This document shows positions 13,151 through 21,557 of a stretch of DNA of 64,000 nt, piece by piece (position 1 is the stretch's first letter; each line of letters begins with the position of its first letter). The stretch is from DASVFB01 sp963766345. GTDB lineage: Bacteria; Actinomycetota; Thermoleophilia; Gaiellales; Gaiellaceae. The notes under the pieces are model-generated. The model saw only the letters and a program-made list of their open reading frames with translations. It had not been told where the DNA came from and searched no databases. The stretch covers positions 1 to 64,000 of the forward strand of contig CAVXZL010000007.1 in assembly GCA_963766345.1 (NCBI GenBank). Direction: 5' to 3'. The position numbers were made by a program, and so were the translations under genes.

Positions 13151-13180
13151 GGACGGCGGTGGCCGCAGACACCGCCGTCC
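13151..13180. repeat. 10-bp inverted repeat in divergent intergenic region
   Basis: GGACGGCGGT and ACCGCCGTCC are perfect complements around a 10-base spacer. It lies between the divergent DUF4331 and ECF sigma genes, 20 bases from the larger palindrome. It could be a hairpin in one of the 5' leaders or a protein-binding site. There is no T-tract. Confidence 0.7.
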
Positions 13181-13199
13181 CTTTCCCTCACGCGAGTCA

Positions 13200-13239
13200 T
13201 TCGCCCGAGCGGCCGAACCGGTTCGGCCGCTCGGGCGAA
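13200..13239. repeat. perfect 40-bp palindrome upstream of ECF sigma gene
   Basis: Every base of the 40-mer pairs: each arm is 20 bases, beginning TTCGCCCGAGCGG and meeting at AACC/GGTT in the centre with no spacer. It ends 8 bases before the first possible sigma-factor start and lies between the divergent DUF4331 operon and the sigma/anti-sigma genes. It is either a dyad operator or a very stable hairpin. Confidence 0.85.
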
Positions 13240-13247
13240 CGGGGTCT

Positions 13248-13856
13248 ATGGGACGTCAGCGCTCGGGAGTACGCTCGGCACCGGTGGCTCGGGATCTCGC
13301 GCACCTGTCCGACGAAGCGGTCGTCGCGCTCGCGGCACGCTCGGACGACAGCGCGCTCGCCGAGCTGTACGACCGCTTCGGGCGAGTCGTCTACGGGCTC
13401 GCGCTGCGGATGCTGCGCGACCGCTCGCTCGCTGAGGACGCCGTGCAGGATGTGTTCCTCGACGTCTGGCGCAACGCGCACCGGTTCATGCCGGAGCGCG
13501 CGAAGGCGTCGACGTGGATCCTCACGTTCGCGCACCGCCGCGCCGTCGACATCGTGCGCCGCGAGGAGCGGCGCCGCGCGGACACGCTCGAGCTCGCGCC
13601 GGAGCCGGTCGGCAACGCGAGCGACGAGAACGCGTGGCTGCGCCTCGAGCGCGAGCGCGTGCAAGCCGCGCTGAAGCAGCTACCGGATCCGCAGCGGGAG
13701 GCGCTCGAGCTCGCGTACTACGGAGGCTTCACCCAGTCGGAGCTCGCGGAGAGGCTGGGACAACCCGTGGGTACCATCAAGAGCAGGATGTTCACCGGCC
13801 TCGCGCGGCTTCGCGAGTTGCTGGGAGAGGCCGAGGAGATGGCATGGAGTCACTGA
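13248..13856 (+). CDS. ECF sigma-70 factor (SigK/RskA-linked type)
   Basis: A group IV sigma factor of up to 202 residues. Region 2 spans about residues 35-105, with YDRFGRVVYGLALRMLRDRSLAEDAVQDVFLDVWR as its core when read in pieces. Region 4 spans 145-195 with LPDPQREALELAYYGGFTQ and the recognition-helix segment LGQPVGTIKSRMF. The ATG at 13248 is used here. GTG at 13284 (VARDLAHLSDEAV) is a reasonable alternative and moves the start away from the palindrome. The gene overlaps the anti-sigma start by 13 bases, so the two are co-translated. It probably controls itself and perhaps the divergent DUF4331-NicO operon. Confidence 0.92.
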   Translation: MGRQRSGVRSAPVARDLAHLSDEAVVALAARSDDSALAELYDRFGRVVYGLALRMLRDRSLAEDAVQDVFLDVWRNAHRFMPERAKASTWILTFAHRRAVDIVRREERRRADTLELAPEPVGNASDENAWLRLERERVQAALKQLPDPQREALELAYYGGFTQSELAERLGQPVGTIKSRMFTGLARLRELLGEAEEMAWSH

Positions 13857-14539
13857 CGCTGCACGACTACACCGCCGCGTACGCGCTCGACGCCCTCGAC
13901 CGCGAGGAGTCCGCGCGCTACGAGGAGCACCTCGCGACGTGTGAGCAATGCCAGGAGCAGCTCGCGCAGCTGGGCGGCGCCGCAGGTGCCCTCGCGTTCG
14001 CGGTCGAATCACCGGTTCCGCCGCCGGAGCTCCGCGCGCGGATCCTCGACGCGGCCCGCGACGAGCGGCCGAACGTCCGGCCGCTGCGCCCGCGCTGGCT
14101 GCCGGCTGTCTACGGCGTTGCCGCCGTTGCCGCCGTCGCGGCGATCGGCCTGGGGATCTGGTCGGTCGACCTGTCGCGCTCGCTCGACCGCGAGCGCAGC
14201 GCGCGCCAGGGGCTCCAGAAGGCCATCGCGAGCCCGACCGCAGCGGTCGTGCGCGTGAGCGGCCAGCGCTCGGGGACGCTCCTCGTGGCACCGAACGGGA
14301 ACGGGACGCTGATCGTCTCGCAGCTTCCGAAGGCTCCGAAGGGCCGCATCTACGAGGCCTGGGTGATCAAGGACAACATGCCCGTGCGCGCCGGCACGTT
14401 CCCCGGCGGCGGGGACACGATCATCATCCCGCTCGACCGGCGCGTGCCCCGGGGCGCGATCGTCGCCGTGACGCTGGAGCCGAAGCCGGGCGGGGACGCG
14501 CCGCAGGGCAAGATCGTCCTGCACTCGCAGCCCGTCTAA
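13844..14539 (+). CDS. anti-sigma factor, zinc-finger + RskA domain
   Basis: A 231-residue membrane anti-sigma factor. The cytosolic N-terminus has the ZAS zinc motif H29-x3-C33-x2-C36 (EEHLATCEQC). One transmembrane helix (VYGVAAVAAVAAIGLGIW) follows at about residues 85-105. An extracytoplasmic RskA-like domain continues with the typical GRIYEAWVIKDNMPVRAGTF segment. It should hold the upstream ECF factor at the membrane until a signal triggers its breakdown. The ATG lies inside the last codons of the sigma gene. The signal is not evident; metal stress is possible given the neighbouring NicO transporters. Confidence 0.9.
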   Translation: MESLTLHDYTAAYALDALDREESARYEEHLATCEQCQEQLAQLGGAAGALAFAVESPVPPPELRARILDAARDERPNVRPLRPRWLPAVYGVAAVAAVAAIGLGIWSVDLSRSLDRERSARQGLQKAIASPTAAVVRVSGQRSGTLLVAPNGNGTLIVSQLPKAPKGRIYEAWVIKDNMPVRAGTFPGGGDTIIIPLDRRVPRGAIVAVTLEPKPGGDAPQGKIVLHSQPV

Positions 14540-14568
14540 AACTCCGCAGCCGCACTACGATAGGCGGC

Positions 14569-17043
14569 TTGCTGTTCCGCAAACGCGCACAGCGCAAGCG
14601 GCGCCGTATCCGGAAGCTGCGCCTCTTCGCGCTCCTGATCGTTCTCCTCCTCGTCTCGGCGGCGTCGTTCTCGGCCGGGCTGATCACGGCGATCGCGGGA
14701 CAACTTCCCTCGCTCGACCCGCGGCGCGCGCAGGCCGGCGAGGTGGACGGCTACGTGTACGCCGACAACGGGCACGCGATCCTCGCCGTGCTCCGCGGCA
14801 AGGAGGCCCGCGAGCTCGTCGGCTGGAACGACATCTCTCCGTGGATGAAGCACGCGATCGTCGACGTCGAGGACAAGCGCTTCTACGAGCACCGCGGCGT
14901 CGACTTCCACGGCATCGCGCGCGCTCTCTGGGAGGACGTCCGCCACAAGAGCACCGTGCAGGGCGGCTCGACGATCACGCAGCAGTTCGTCAAGAACGCG
15001 CTCGTCCACAACGAGCGGACGATCTCGCGCAAGCTCAAAGAGGCGGCGCTCGCCTGGCAGCTCGAGTCCGGGCCGCGGCACTGGTCCAAGATCCGGATCC
15101 TCACCGCGTACCTCAACACCATCTACCTCGGCAACGGCGCGTACGGGGTCGAGACGGCGTCGAAGGCGTACTTCGGCCACAGCGCGAAGACGCTGAACCT
15201 TGCGGAAGCGGCGTTGCTCGCCGGCATCCCGGAGGATCCGTCGCGCTGGGATCCCGTCACGCACCCGCGCGCTGCGAAGGCGCGGCGCCGCACCGTCCTG
15301 CTCACGATGCTCGAGCAGGGGCACATCACGCACGCCGACTTCGTGCGGGCGAACCGCGCGCCGCTGCCGAAGCCCGAGGACGTGCGGCTGCCGACGAGCC
15401 AGAACCTCAAGGCGCCGTACTTCACGAACTACGTCAAGCAGCTGCTCGTCGACCGCTACGGATCCTCGACCGTGTTCGGCGGAGGCCTGCGCGTGCGCAC
15501 GTCCATCAACCTGCGGGTGCAGCAGGACGCGCGCGACGCGATCGCGAAGTGGCTCGACTGGACCGGCGCGCCGAGCGCGGCCCTCGTCGCGATGGACCCG
15601 CGCGACGGCCGAGTGCTCGCGATGGTCGGAGGCGAGAACTACCGCCAATCGCAGTTCAATCTCGCGGTGCAGGGCGAGCGGCAACCGGGCTCGTCGTTCA
15701 AGCCGTTCGTTCTCGCGACCGCGCTCGAGCAGGGAATCGCCCCGGGCACGACCTTCGTCTCGAGGCCGATCACGCTGTTCCTCGACGGAACGTCGTGGCC
15801 GGTCGAGAACTACGAAGGGTCGTACCTCGGCACGATCGACCTGCAGCAGGCCACGATCCACTCGGACAACAGCGTGTTCGGCCAGCTCACGAAGGCGGTC
15901 GGCCCGAACAACGTCGTGCACACCGCGCACCGCCTCGGCATCGCGAGCCCGCTGCGGCCCTACCTGTCGATCGGGCTCGGCGCGCAGGCGGTCAACCCGC
16001 TCGAGATGGCGCGGGCATTCAGCGCGTTCGCGAACGGCGGCTTTCGCATCGACGGCTCCTTCAAGCGGATCGCGAACCGGCCGCGCGCGATCCTCGCCGT
16101 CGGCGGCAAGAGCGCGGAGACGCTCCACTGCGGCGACAAGCACGTGACGTGCAACTCGGTCCGGTCGCGCCGCGTCCTCCGCGAGGACACCGTTGCGGCG
16201 GAGAACTCGATCCTGCAGCGCGTCGTCACCGAGGGAACGGGCATGCGCGCGGCACTGCCGGACCGTCCTGCGGCAGGCAAGACGGGCACGACCGAGAACT
16301 ACGGCGACGCGTGGTTCGTCGGCTACACGCCACAGCTCGTCACAGCCGTCTGGGTCGGCTATCCGAACAAGCTCGTGCCGATGACGAACCAGTTCCACGG
16401 CGATGCCGTCGCCGGCGGGACGTATCCCGCGATGATCTGGAAGACGTTCATGCAGCGCGCGCTTCGCGAGCCCGCCGTTCACGAGGGCACCCAGGTGAAG
16501 TACTTCGCGTCGCCGCCGGCGATGTACGGAACGACCGAGAACGTCGTCCTGCGCGACGGGAAGCTCCAGCTCGACAACGGCGTCTGCCGCAACACGTTCT
16601 CGGCCGAGATCCTCCCGAGCCACGTGCCGGAGCGCGCCGACTGCAAGCCGAACGAGGTCGAGGTCCCGAGCGTCGTCGGCCAGCCCGTCAGGCTCGCGCT
16701 GCAGACGCTCGTCGCGTCGCCGCTCACGCCCTCGTACGTCTACAAGCCGGCGAAGGCGGGACAGCGGCTGGGCGTCGTCCTCGCGCAGTACCCGAAGAAA
16801 GGCAGGCTGACGTCCTACGACCGCGTGATGCTCGTCGTCCCGCGTGCGACCCACGGCGTCGTGCCGAAGGTCGTCGGCTTGAAGCTGACGAAGGCTCGGC
16901 AGCGACTGCGGAAGCTGAACCTCGACCCCCTCGTCACGGGCCTCACCGACGGCGACCCCGGCCGCGTGCTCGCGCAGAGACCGCGCGCCGGCGTCGCGGC
17001 GGCGGCGAACATGACGGTGAAGCTCGTCGTCGGCCGCGCTTGA
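14569..17043 (+). CDS. class A penicillin-binding protein with PASTA domains
   Basis: A bifunctional peptidoglycan synthase of about 824 residues. A basic cytosolic tail (RKRAQRKRRRIRKLR) leads into one transmembrane helix. The GT51 glycosyltransferase domain has catalytic E101 in EDKRFYEHRGVDFHG and the GGSTITQQFVKNAL motif. The transpeptidase domain has SSFK (S375-K378), SDN at 432 and KTGT starting at K571. Two PASTA-like repeats close the protein (VEVPSVVGQPVRLAL and GVVPKVVGLKLTKAR). The start is uncertain: TTG 14569 is the best in-frame choice directly before the basic tail. The stop overlaps the next gene's TTG. Confidence 0.93.
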   Translation: MLFRKRAQRKRRRIRKLRLFALLIVLLLVSAASFSAGLITAIAGQLPSLDPRRAQAGEVDGYVYADNGHAILAVLRGKEARELVGWNDISPWMKHAIVDVEDKRFYEHRGVDFHGIARALWEDVRHKSTVQGGSTITQQFVKNALVHNERTISRKLKEAALAWQLESGPRHWSKIRILTAYLNTIYLGNGAYGVETASKAYFGHSAKTLNLAEAALLAGIPEDPSRWDPVTHPRAAKARRRTVLLTMLEQGHITHADFVRANRAPLPKPEDVRLPTSQNLKAPYFTNYVKQLLVDRYGSSTVFGGGLRVRTSINLRVQQDARDAIAKWLDWTGAPSAALVAMDPRDGRVLAMVGGENYRQSQFNLAVQGERQPGSSFKPFVLATALEQGIAPGTTFVSRPITLFLDGTSWPVENYEGSYLGTIDLQQATIHSDNSVFGQLTKAVGPNNVVHTAHRLGIASPLRPYLSIGLGAQAVNPLEMARAFSAFANGGFRIDGSFKRIANRPRAILAVGGKSAETLHCGDKHVTCNSVRSRRVLREDTVAAENSILQRVVTEGTGMRAALPDRPAAGKTGTTENYGDAWFVGYTPQLVTAVWVGYPNKLVPMTNQFHGDAVAGGTYPAMIWKTFMQRALREPAVHEGTQVKYFASPPAMYGTTENVVLRDGKLQLDNGVCRNTFSAEILPSHVPERADCKPNEVEVPSVVGQPVRLALQTLVASPLTPSYVYKPAKAGQRLGVVLAQYPKKGRLTSYDRVMLVVPRATHGVVPKVVGLKLTKARQRLRKLNLDPLVTGLTDGDPGRVLAQRPRAGVAAAANMTVKLVVGRA

Positions 17044-17579
17044 CGTTTCGCTACTGCGACGAGAGCGACTACGGGTTCGGCTGGATCGCCGAGGAGCGCG
17101 TGGCGCGGACGTCTCACGCGCTTGCCGTCGAGGGACGCGTGTGGCTGTTCGACGCGGTGCTGTGGCCGGACGCGCTCGAGCGGGCGCGCTCCCTCGGCGA
17201 GCCCGCCGCCGTGATCCAGCTGCTCGACCGGCACAACCGTGACTGCGCGGCCGTCGCGGCGCAACTCGGCGTCCCGCACCTGCGTCTTCCGGATCGCGTC
17301 GACGCACCGGTCGAGCTCGTCAGCGTCGTGAACATGCCGCTGTGGCACGAGCGCGCGCTCTGGTGGCCCGAGCGGCGGGTCCTCGTCGCCGCCGACGTGC
17401 TCGGGACGGTGGGCTACTTCACGCCACGCGGCGCGGCCCTCGGTGTGCATCCGTTCCTCCGTCTCTTTCCGCCGAAGCGCCAGCTCGGGCGCCTCGATCC
17501 CGACGTCGTGCTCGTCGGCCACGGCGAGGGCGTGCGCGACGCGTCGGCGGCGTTTCGCAAAGCGCTTCGCATCCGCTGA
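17040..17579 (+). CDS. metallo-beta-lactamase-like fold protein, possibly degenerate
   Basis: A 179-residue cytosolic protein translated from TTG 17040, overlapping the PBP stop (TTGA). The beta-strand pattern VAVEGRVWLFDAV..., an LLDRHNRDCAAVAAQLGVPH segment, ADVLGTV, and the closing DVVLVGHGEGV recall the metallo-beta-lactamase hydrolase fold. The canonical HxHxDH zinc cluster is reduced to HNRDC. It is therefore either a divergent member or a non-metal relative. I do not recognise a specific function. Its coupling to the PBP may only reflect operon structure. Confidence 0.55.
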   Translation: MTFRYCDESDYGFGWIAEERVARTSHALAVEGRVWLFDAVLWPDALERARSLGEPAAVIQLLDRHNRDCAAVAAQLGVPHLRLPDRVDAPVELVSVVNMPLWHERALWWPERRVLVAADVLGTVGYFTPRGAALGVHPFLRLFPPKRQLGRLDPDVVLVGHGEGVRDASAAFRKALRIR

Positions 17580-17645
17580 GCAAAACCCGCGGCGCGAGGC
17601 ATGAGAACATGCGCCGACCGAACGTCCCCGACCAGGAGGGGGAAC

Positions 17646-19607
17646 ATGGACGTTCACGCGAACGACTGGTCGGAGCTCGCCGGCCGCCTCGCCAACAACT
17701 ACGGCGAGGCCTTCGAGCCCGACCGGAGGAAGGAACTTCGCCCGAAGCTCGTCCGCATCTTGACGCGCGAGCTCGGAGACGTCGAGCGCGACCACGTGGT
17801 CGCGTCGCTCGACGACGTGCTGCGCCGGACGAAGGTCACGATCGACTGGAACCGGTTCCTCTGCGTCATCCTGTCGTCGCTGCCCGGCAAGTGGACGAAG
17901 CTGACGAACAACCCGGGCTTCAACGCGAGCACGATGCTGCTCCTCCTGGACGGCACGGTGATGTGCCAGCAGGAGGGCGGCCTCAACTGGAAGAAGCTGA
18001 CGCCCGATTCGAGCGGCAGCTATCTCAACGGCACGTGGAGCGACCTCGCGCCGATGCACTGGACGCGCCGTTACTACGCGTCGGCCGTCCTCAAGGACGG
18101 TCGCGTCTTCGTCTCCGGCGGCGAGTACAGCAACGCCGGCAGCGAGACGAACAAGTCCGAGATCTACGACCCGCGCACGGACACGTGGACGGAGATCTCG
18201 CCGCCGCCCGGCTTCGGCAGGGTGGGCGACGCAGCGTGCGCCGTGTTGCCGGACGGCCGCGTTCTTCTCGGTCACATCGACTCGACGAAGACCGCGATCT
18301 ACGACCCGGTCACCGACACGTGGACGGCCGGGCCGCTGAAGCAGGTCTCGTCGTCGGAGGAGAGCTGGGTGCTGCTGCCGGACGACACCGTGATCACCGT
18401 TCGCTGCAACAGCTCGCAGCGCGCCGACAAGTACGACGCCGCCGGGAACACGTGGGTGAGCGCGGGCACGCTGCCCGTGAACCTCATCGAGATCGCGTCG
18501 TCGGAGATCGGCGCCGGCGTGCTGCTCTACGACGGACGCGCGTTCTTCTCCGGCGCGACGGGTCACACCGGGCTCTACACGCGGCCGGCGATCGCCACCG
18601 ACCCGGGCACCTGGGCGGCAGGGCCCGACTTCCCGGCCGACTCGTCGGGCCGGACCGTCGGCTGCAAGGACACGCCGTCGTGCCTCCTGACGAACGGCCG
18701 CGTGCTCGTCGCGGCAGGGCCGGTCGACGGCGTCAGAAACCACTGGCTCACGCCGACGATGTTCCACCTGTTCGACGGCAGCGGGTCGATCACCCGCATC
18801 TCGGATCCGCCGAACGCGACGGACGTGCCGTACATCGGCCGCATGCTGCTCGTGCCGACGGGTCAGGTGCTCTTCGCCGCGCAGACGAACGCGATCTACG
18901 CGTACTCGTACTTCTCGTGCCCCGACCCCGCCTGGCGTCCGCAGATCACGTCGGCGCCGCCGCTCGTACGCCCGGGCCTGTCGTACTCCGTGAGCGGGCA
19001 GCGGTTCAACGGCCTGTCGCAGGCCGTCGGCTACGGCGACGACGCTGCCGCGGCGACGAACTATCCGCTCGTTCGCATCCGGCATCACGCGAGCGGCCGA
19101 GTTCGCTACTGCCGCACGTTCGGACACTCCACGATGGGCGTCGCGACCGGTTCGACGACGGTCTCGACGAACTTCGCCGTGCCCTCCAACATCGACGAGG
19201 GACCGTCAGAGCTGTGCGTCGTCGCGAACGGCATCTCGTCGCCGTGCGTGCCGATCGACGTGGAGTCGTTCCACCTCCCGTTCCACGACTGGGAGGCGTG
19301 GGCGCGCCTGATCGGCAGCCTCGCCGACGGCGACCTTTGGGTGCTCGGCCCGAACGGCCCGATCCCGGTCGATCCGTGGGGGCCGAAAGTCGCGCGCGAA
19401 GCGGGCGCCGCGCAGAAGAAGGCGCTCGACGGGCTGAGGACGCTCGAGAAGCTCGGGAAAGAGGTCTTCGCCGAGCGCCGCGGCGAAGCGCTCGAGGTCG
19501 AGGTCGCACCCGACGAGGGGAGCGAGGAAGCCGACGAGGACGAAGACCAAGACAAAGGCGCGGCGAAGCCGACGCAGCGCCGCGGCACGACGAAGAAGAA
19601 GAAGTAG
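17646..19607 (+). CDS. kelch-repeat galactose-oxidase-like protein
   Basis: A 653-residue protein. After an N-terminal helical region of about 85 residues comes a kelch/galactose-oxidase beta-propeller (residues about 95-430), with repeats such as LPDGRVLLGHIDSTKTAIYDP and DPRTDTWTEISPPPGFGR. A DUF1929/E-set-like domain follows (RPGLSYSVSGQRFNGLSQAV, FGHSTMGVATGS). The last 60 residues are highly charged, rich in Glu/Asp and then Lys. There is no signal peptide, unlike true galactose oxidases. I see no clear copper-radical Tyr-Cys pair, so oxidase activity should not be assumed. The start ATG follows GGAGGGGGAAC. It stands alone between the PBP pair and a reverse-strand operon. Confidence 0.75.
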   Translation: MDVHANDWSELAGRLANNYGEAFEPDRRKELRPKLVRILTRELGDVERDHVVASLDDVLRRTKVTIDWNRFLCVILSSLPGKWTKLTNNPGFNASTMLLLLDGTVMCQQEGGLNWKKLTPDSSGSYLNGTWSDLAPMHWTRRYYASAVLKDGRVFVSGGEYSNAGSETNKSEIYDPRTDTWTEISPPPGFGRVGDAACAVLPDGRVLLGHIDSTKTAIYDPVTDTWTAGPLKQVSSSEESWVLLPDDTVITVRCNSSQRADKYDAAGNTWVSAGTLPVNLIEIASSEIGAGVLLYDGRAFFSGATGHTGLYTRPAIATDPGTWAAGPDFPADSSGRTVGCKDTPSCLLTNGRVLVAAGPVDGVRNHWLTPTMFHLFDGSGSITRISDPPNATDVPYIGRMLLVPTGQVLFAAQTNAIYAYSYFSCPDPAWRPQITSAPPLVRPGLSYSVSGQRFNGLSQAVGYGDDAAAATNYPLVRIRHHASGRVRYCRTFGHSTMGVATGSTTVSTNFAVPSNIDEGPSELCVVANGISSPCVPIDVESFHLPFHDWEAWARLIGSLADGDLWVLGPNGPIPVDPWGPKVAREAGAAQKKALDGLRTLEKLGKEVFAERRGEALEVEVAPDEGSEEADEDEDQDKGAAKPTQRRGTTKKKK

Positions 19608-19686
19608 GCGCGCGGCGGACCGGCCGGCTCGGAGAGCGCGAGCCGGCCGGTCCGTGCCGCAACGCTGTTTTCTGGCTAGAGCGTGG

Positions 19687-20259
19687 TTACGACTGTCGGC
19701 GGAACGGACGGCTGAGAAAGCGCGAGCCGGCAAGCCCGTACCGCCACGGGAGCTCGGTCGCCTTCGTGATGCCGATCCGCGGGCCGCGCACGACCTCGCG
19801 CTCGCGGTCGCGCGGCTGCAGCTCGAACGGCGGCTCGTCGAGCGCGAGGCCGTCGTGCTCGCGTGTCACGCCGAGCGCCTGGCACAGCCGCCCCGGCCCC
19901 GCGCACAGCAGCCGGTCGTCGCCGACGCCACGTCGCGCGCGCATCGTGTCGAGTCCGTGCGTCGGCTCGAGCGCGCGGACCAGCACCGCGTTCGCAACGC
20001 CGACGTCCTCGCAGACGAAGTTCAGGCACCAGTGGATCCCGTACGACCGGTAGACGTACGCGTGCCCCGGCGGGCCGAACATCGACGCGTTGCGCTCGGT
20101 CCTGCCGCGGAAGCCGTGTGCAGCCGGGTCCTCGTGGTCGTACGCTTCGACCTCGACGATCACGCCGCCGACGCCGTCGACGAGGAGCGTGGCGCCGATC
20201 AACTCGGGCGCGATGTCGTGCACCGAGCGCGCGAAGAACTCACGCGTGAGCTGCCTCAC
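19687..20259 (-). CDS. 3-methyladenine DNA glycosylase (MPG/AAG family)
   Basis: A 190-residue base-excision repair enzyme that removes alkylated purines. The family core is intact: VEVEAYDHEDPAAHGFRG carries the catalytic glutamate, followed by RTERNASMFGPPGHAYVYRSYGIHWCLN. RGPRIGITKATELPWRY closes the domain. The length matches the family. The start is GTG 20259, overlapping the stop of the MFS gene (GTGA); no better start lies downstream within the conserved region. It is the last gene of the ilvE-DegT-DUF370-MFS string. Confidence 0.92.
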   Translation of the reverse strand: MRQLTREFFARSVHDIAPELIGATLLVDGVGGVIVEVEAYDHEDPAAHGFRGRTERNASMFGPPGHAYVYRSYGIHWCLNFVCEDVGVANAVLVRALEPTHGLDTMRARRGVGDDRLLCAGPGRLCQALGVTREHDGLALDEPPFELQPRDREREVVRGPRIGITKATELPWRYGLAGSRFLSRPFRRQS

Positions 20260-21557
20260 GTGAGCTTGTCCCGCTTCGCGTCGTAACGGAGCAATGCGGG
20301 AAAGAGCGCGGCGACGACGAGCGTGCCGACGACGCAGAGAAGCCCGCCCGACACGATCGAGAAGCGAAGGCTCGTCAGCGACGCGACGAGGCCCGCCTCC
20401 ACGTTGCCGAGCGTCGGCGCGCTCGCGACCTGCATGAACTCGATCCCCGTGAGCCGTCCCCGCATGGCCTCCGGCGTCGCGCTCAACATGATCGTCGCGC
20501 GGAAGACGGCGCTGATGTTGTCGGCCGCGCCCGCGACGGCGAGCAGCACGAGCCCGGCCCACAGCGTGTCGGTGAAGCCGAACGCCGCGATGGCGATCCC
20601 CCACCCCGCCGCGGCGATCGCGACTGCGAGTCCCTGGCGGCGCACGTGCGGGATCCAACCGGACGCGAGCGACGAGACGAGCGCGCCCGCGTACGGCGCG
20701 GCGTACATGTAGCCGACGAGCGCGGGATCGCCGTACTTGTGCGTCGCGATGGCGGGGAACAGGGCCATCGGCATCCCGAAGACCATCGCGTTGACGTCCA
20801 CGAGCATGAAGCCGAGGACGACGGGCTGGTGCACGACGTAGCGAAAGCCCTCGGCGATCGAACGAAGGCTGGGACGATCCGCGTCGGCGACGGGCGCGAT
20901 CTTCGGCAGCGCGAAGATGCTCGCGATCCCCGCGATGAAGGTGACGAGGTCGAAGGCGTACGTCGCCGTGAGGCCGGCGACGCCGATGAGCACGCCGCCG
21001 AGCGCGGGGCCGCCGACGGAGGCGAACGAGCCGGAGATGCTCTCGAGCACGAGTGCGGCCGACAGCTGCTCCGGCGGCACGAGCCGCGGCGTGATCGAGC
21101 GCATGCCGCCGACGCCGAGGCAGAAGAACGACGCGGAGAAGAACGCGAGCACGAAGCACGCCCAGACCTGCGGGCTCGGCACAGCGGCATTGACGACGAG
21201 GCCGATCCCGGTCGCAGCCATCCCGAACTGGGTCCAGATCAGGAGCCGCCGCCGGTCGACTGCGTCCGCGAGCGCGCCGCCGAGCAGCGTCAGCGTGACG
21301 AGCGGTACGAGCTCCACGAACGAGATCGCGGCGACCGCGAGCGTCGATCCGGTCAGCTGGTAGATCTGGTACGGCAGCGCGACCTGTGCGACGCCGCTGC
21401 CGAGGTCCTTGGCGGCCTGTCCGAGCCAGAACCAGCGAAAGGCTGGCGCCTCGCGGATCGGCGCAAGGTCGATCGCGAGCCGGGCGAAGCGCTCGCGGAC
21501 ACCCGGGCCCTCGAGGCCCGGCGGTGATTCGTCGACGCGGCGGGGGTCTTCGCTCAG
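20256..21557 (-). CDS. MFS transporter (EntS/DUF894-like exporter)
   Basis: A membrane transporter of the major facilitator superfamily with about twelve helices. Starting only at GTG 21317 would remove the first helix. The open frame continues upstream and encodes APAFRWFWLGQAAKDLGS, then ALPYQIYQLTGSTLAVAA, the standard first helix of this subfamily. Between the upstream gene's stop and 21317 there is no in-frame ATG, GTG or TTG. The only near-start is CTG 21557, which overlaps that stop as CTGA, mirroring the GTGA and TTGA overlaps nearby. I therefore place the start at CTG, giving 433 residues. The A-loop GGALADAVDRRRLL is present. Cargo unknown. Confidence 0.8.
   Translation of the reverse strand: MSEDPRRVDESPPGLEGPGVRERFARLAIDLAPIREAPAFRWFWLGQAAKDLGSGVAQVALPYQIYQLTGSTLAVAAISFVELVPLVTLTLLGGALADAVDRRRLLIWTQFGMAATGIGLVVNAAVPSPQVWACFVLAFFSASFFCLGVGGMRSITPRLVPPEQLSAALVLESISGSFASVGGPALGGVLIGVAGLTATYAFDLVTFIAGIASIFALPKIAPVADADRPSLRSIAEGFRYVVHQPVVLGFMLVDVNAMVFGMPMALFPAIATHKYGDPALVGYMYAAPYAGALVSSLASGWIPHVRRQGLAVAIAAAGWGIAIAAFGFTDTLWAGLVLLAVAGAADNISAVFRATIMLSATPEAMRGRLTGIEFMQVASAPTLGNVEAGLVASLTSLRFSIVSGGLLCVVGTLVVAALFPALLRYDAKRDKLT

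Noticed and set aside
14536..19127. Reverse-strand frames of 770-920 codons opposite the PBP and kelch genes.
   Set aside because: Low-complexity Arg/Val/Asp translations without motifs. The plus strand encodes intact family signatures.
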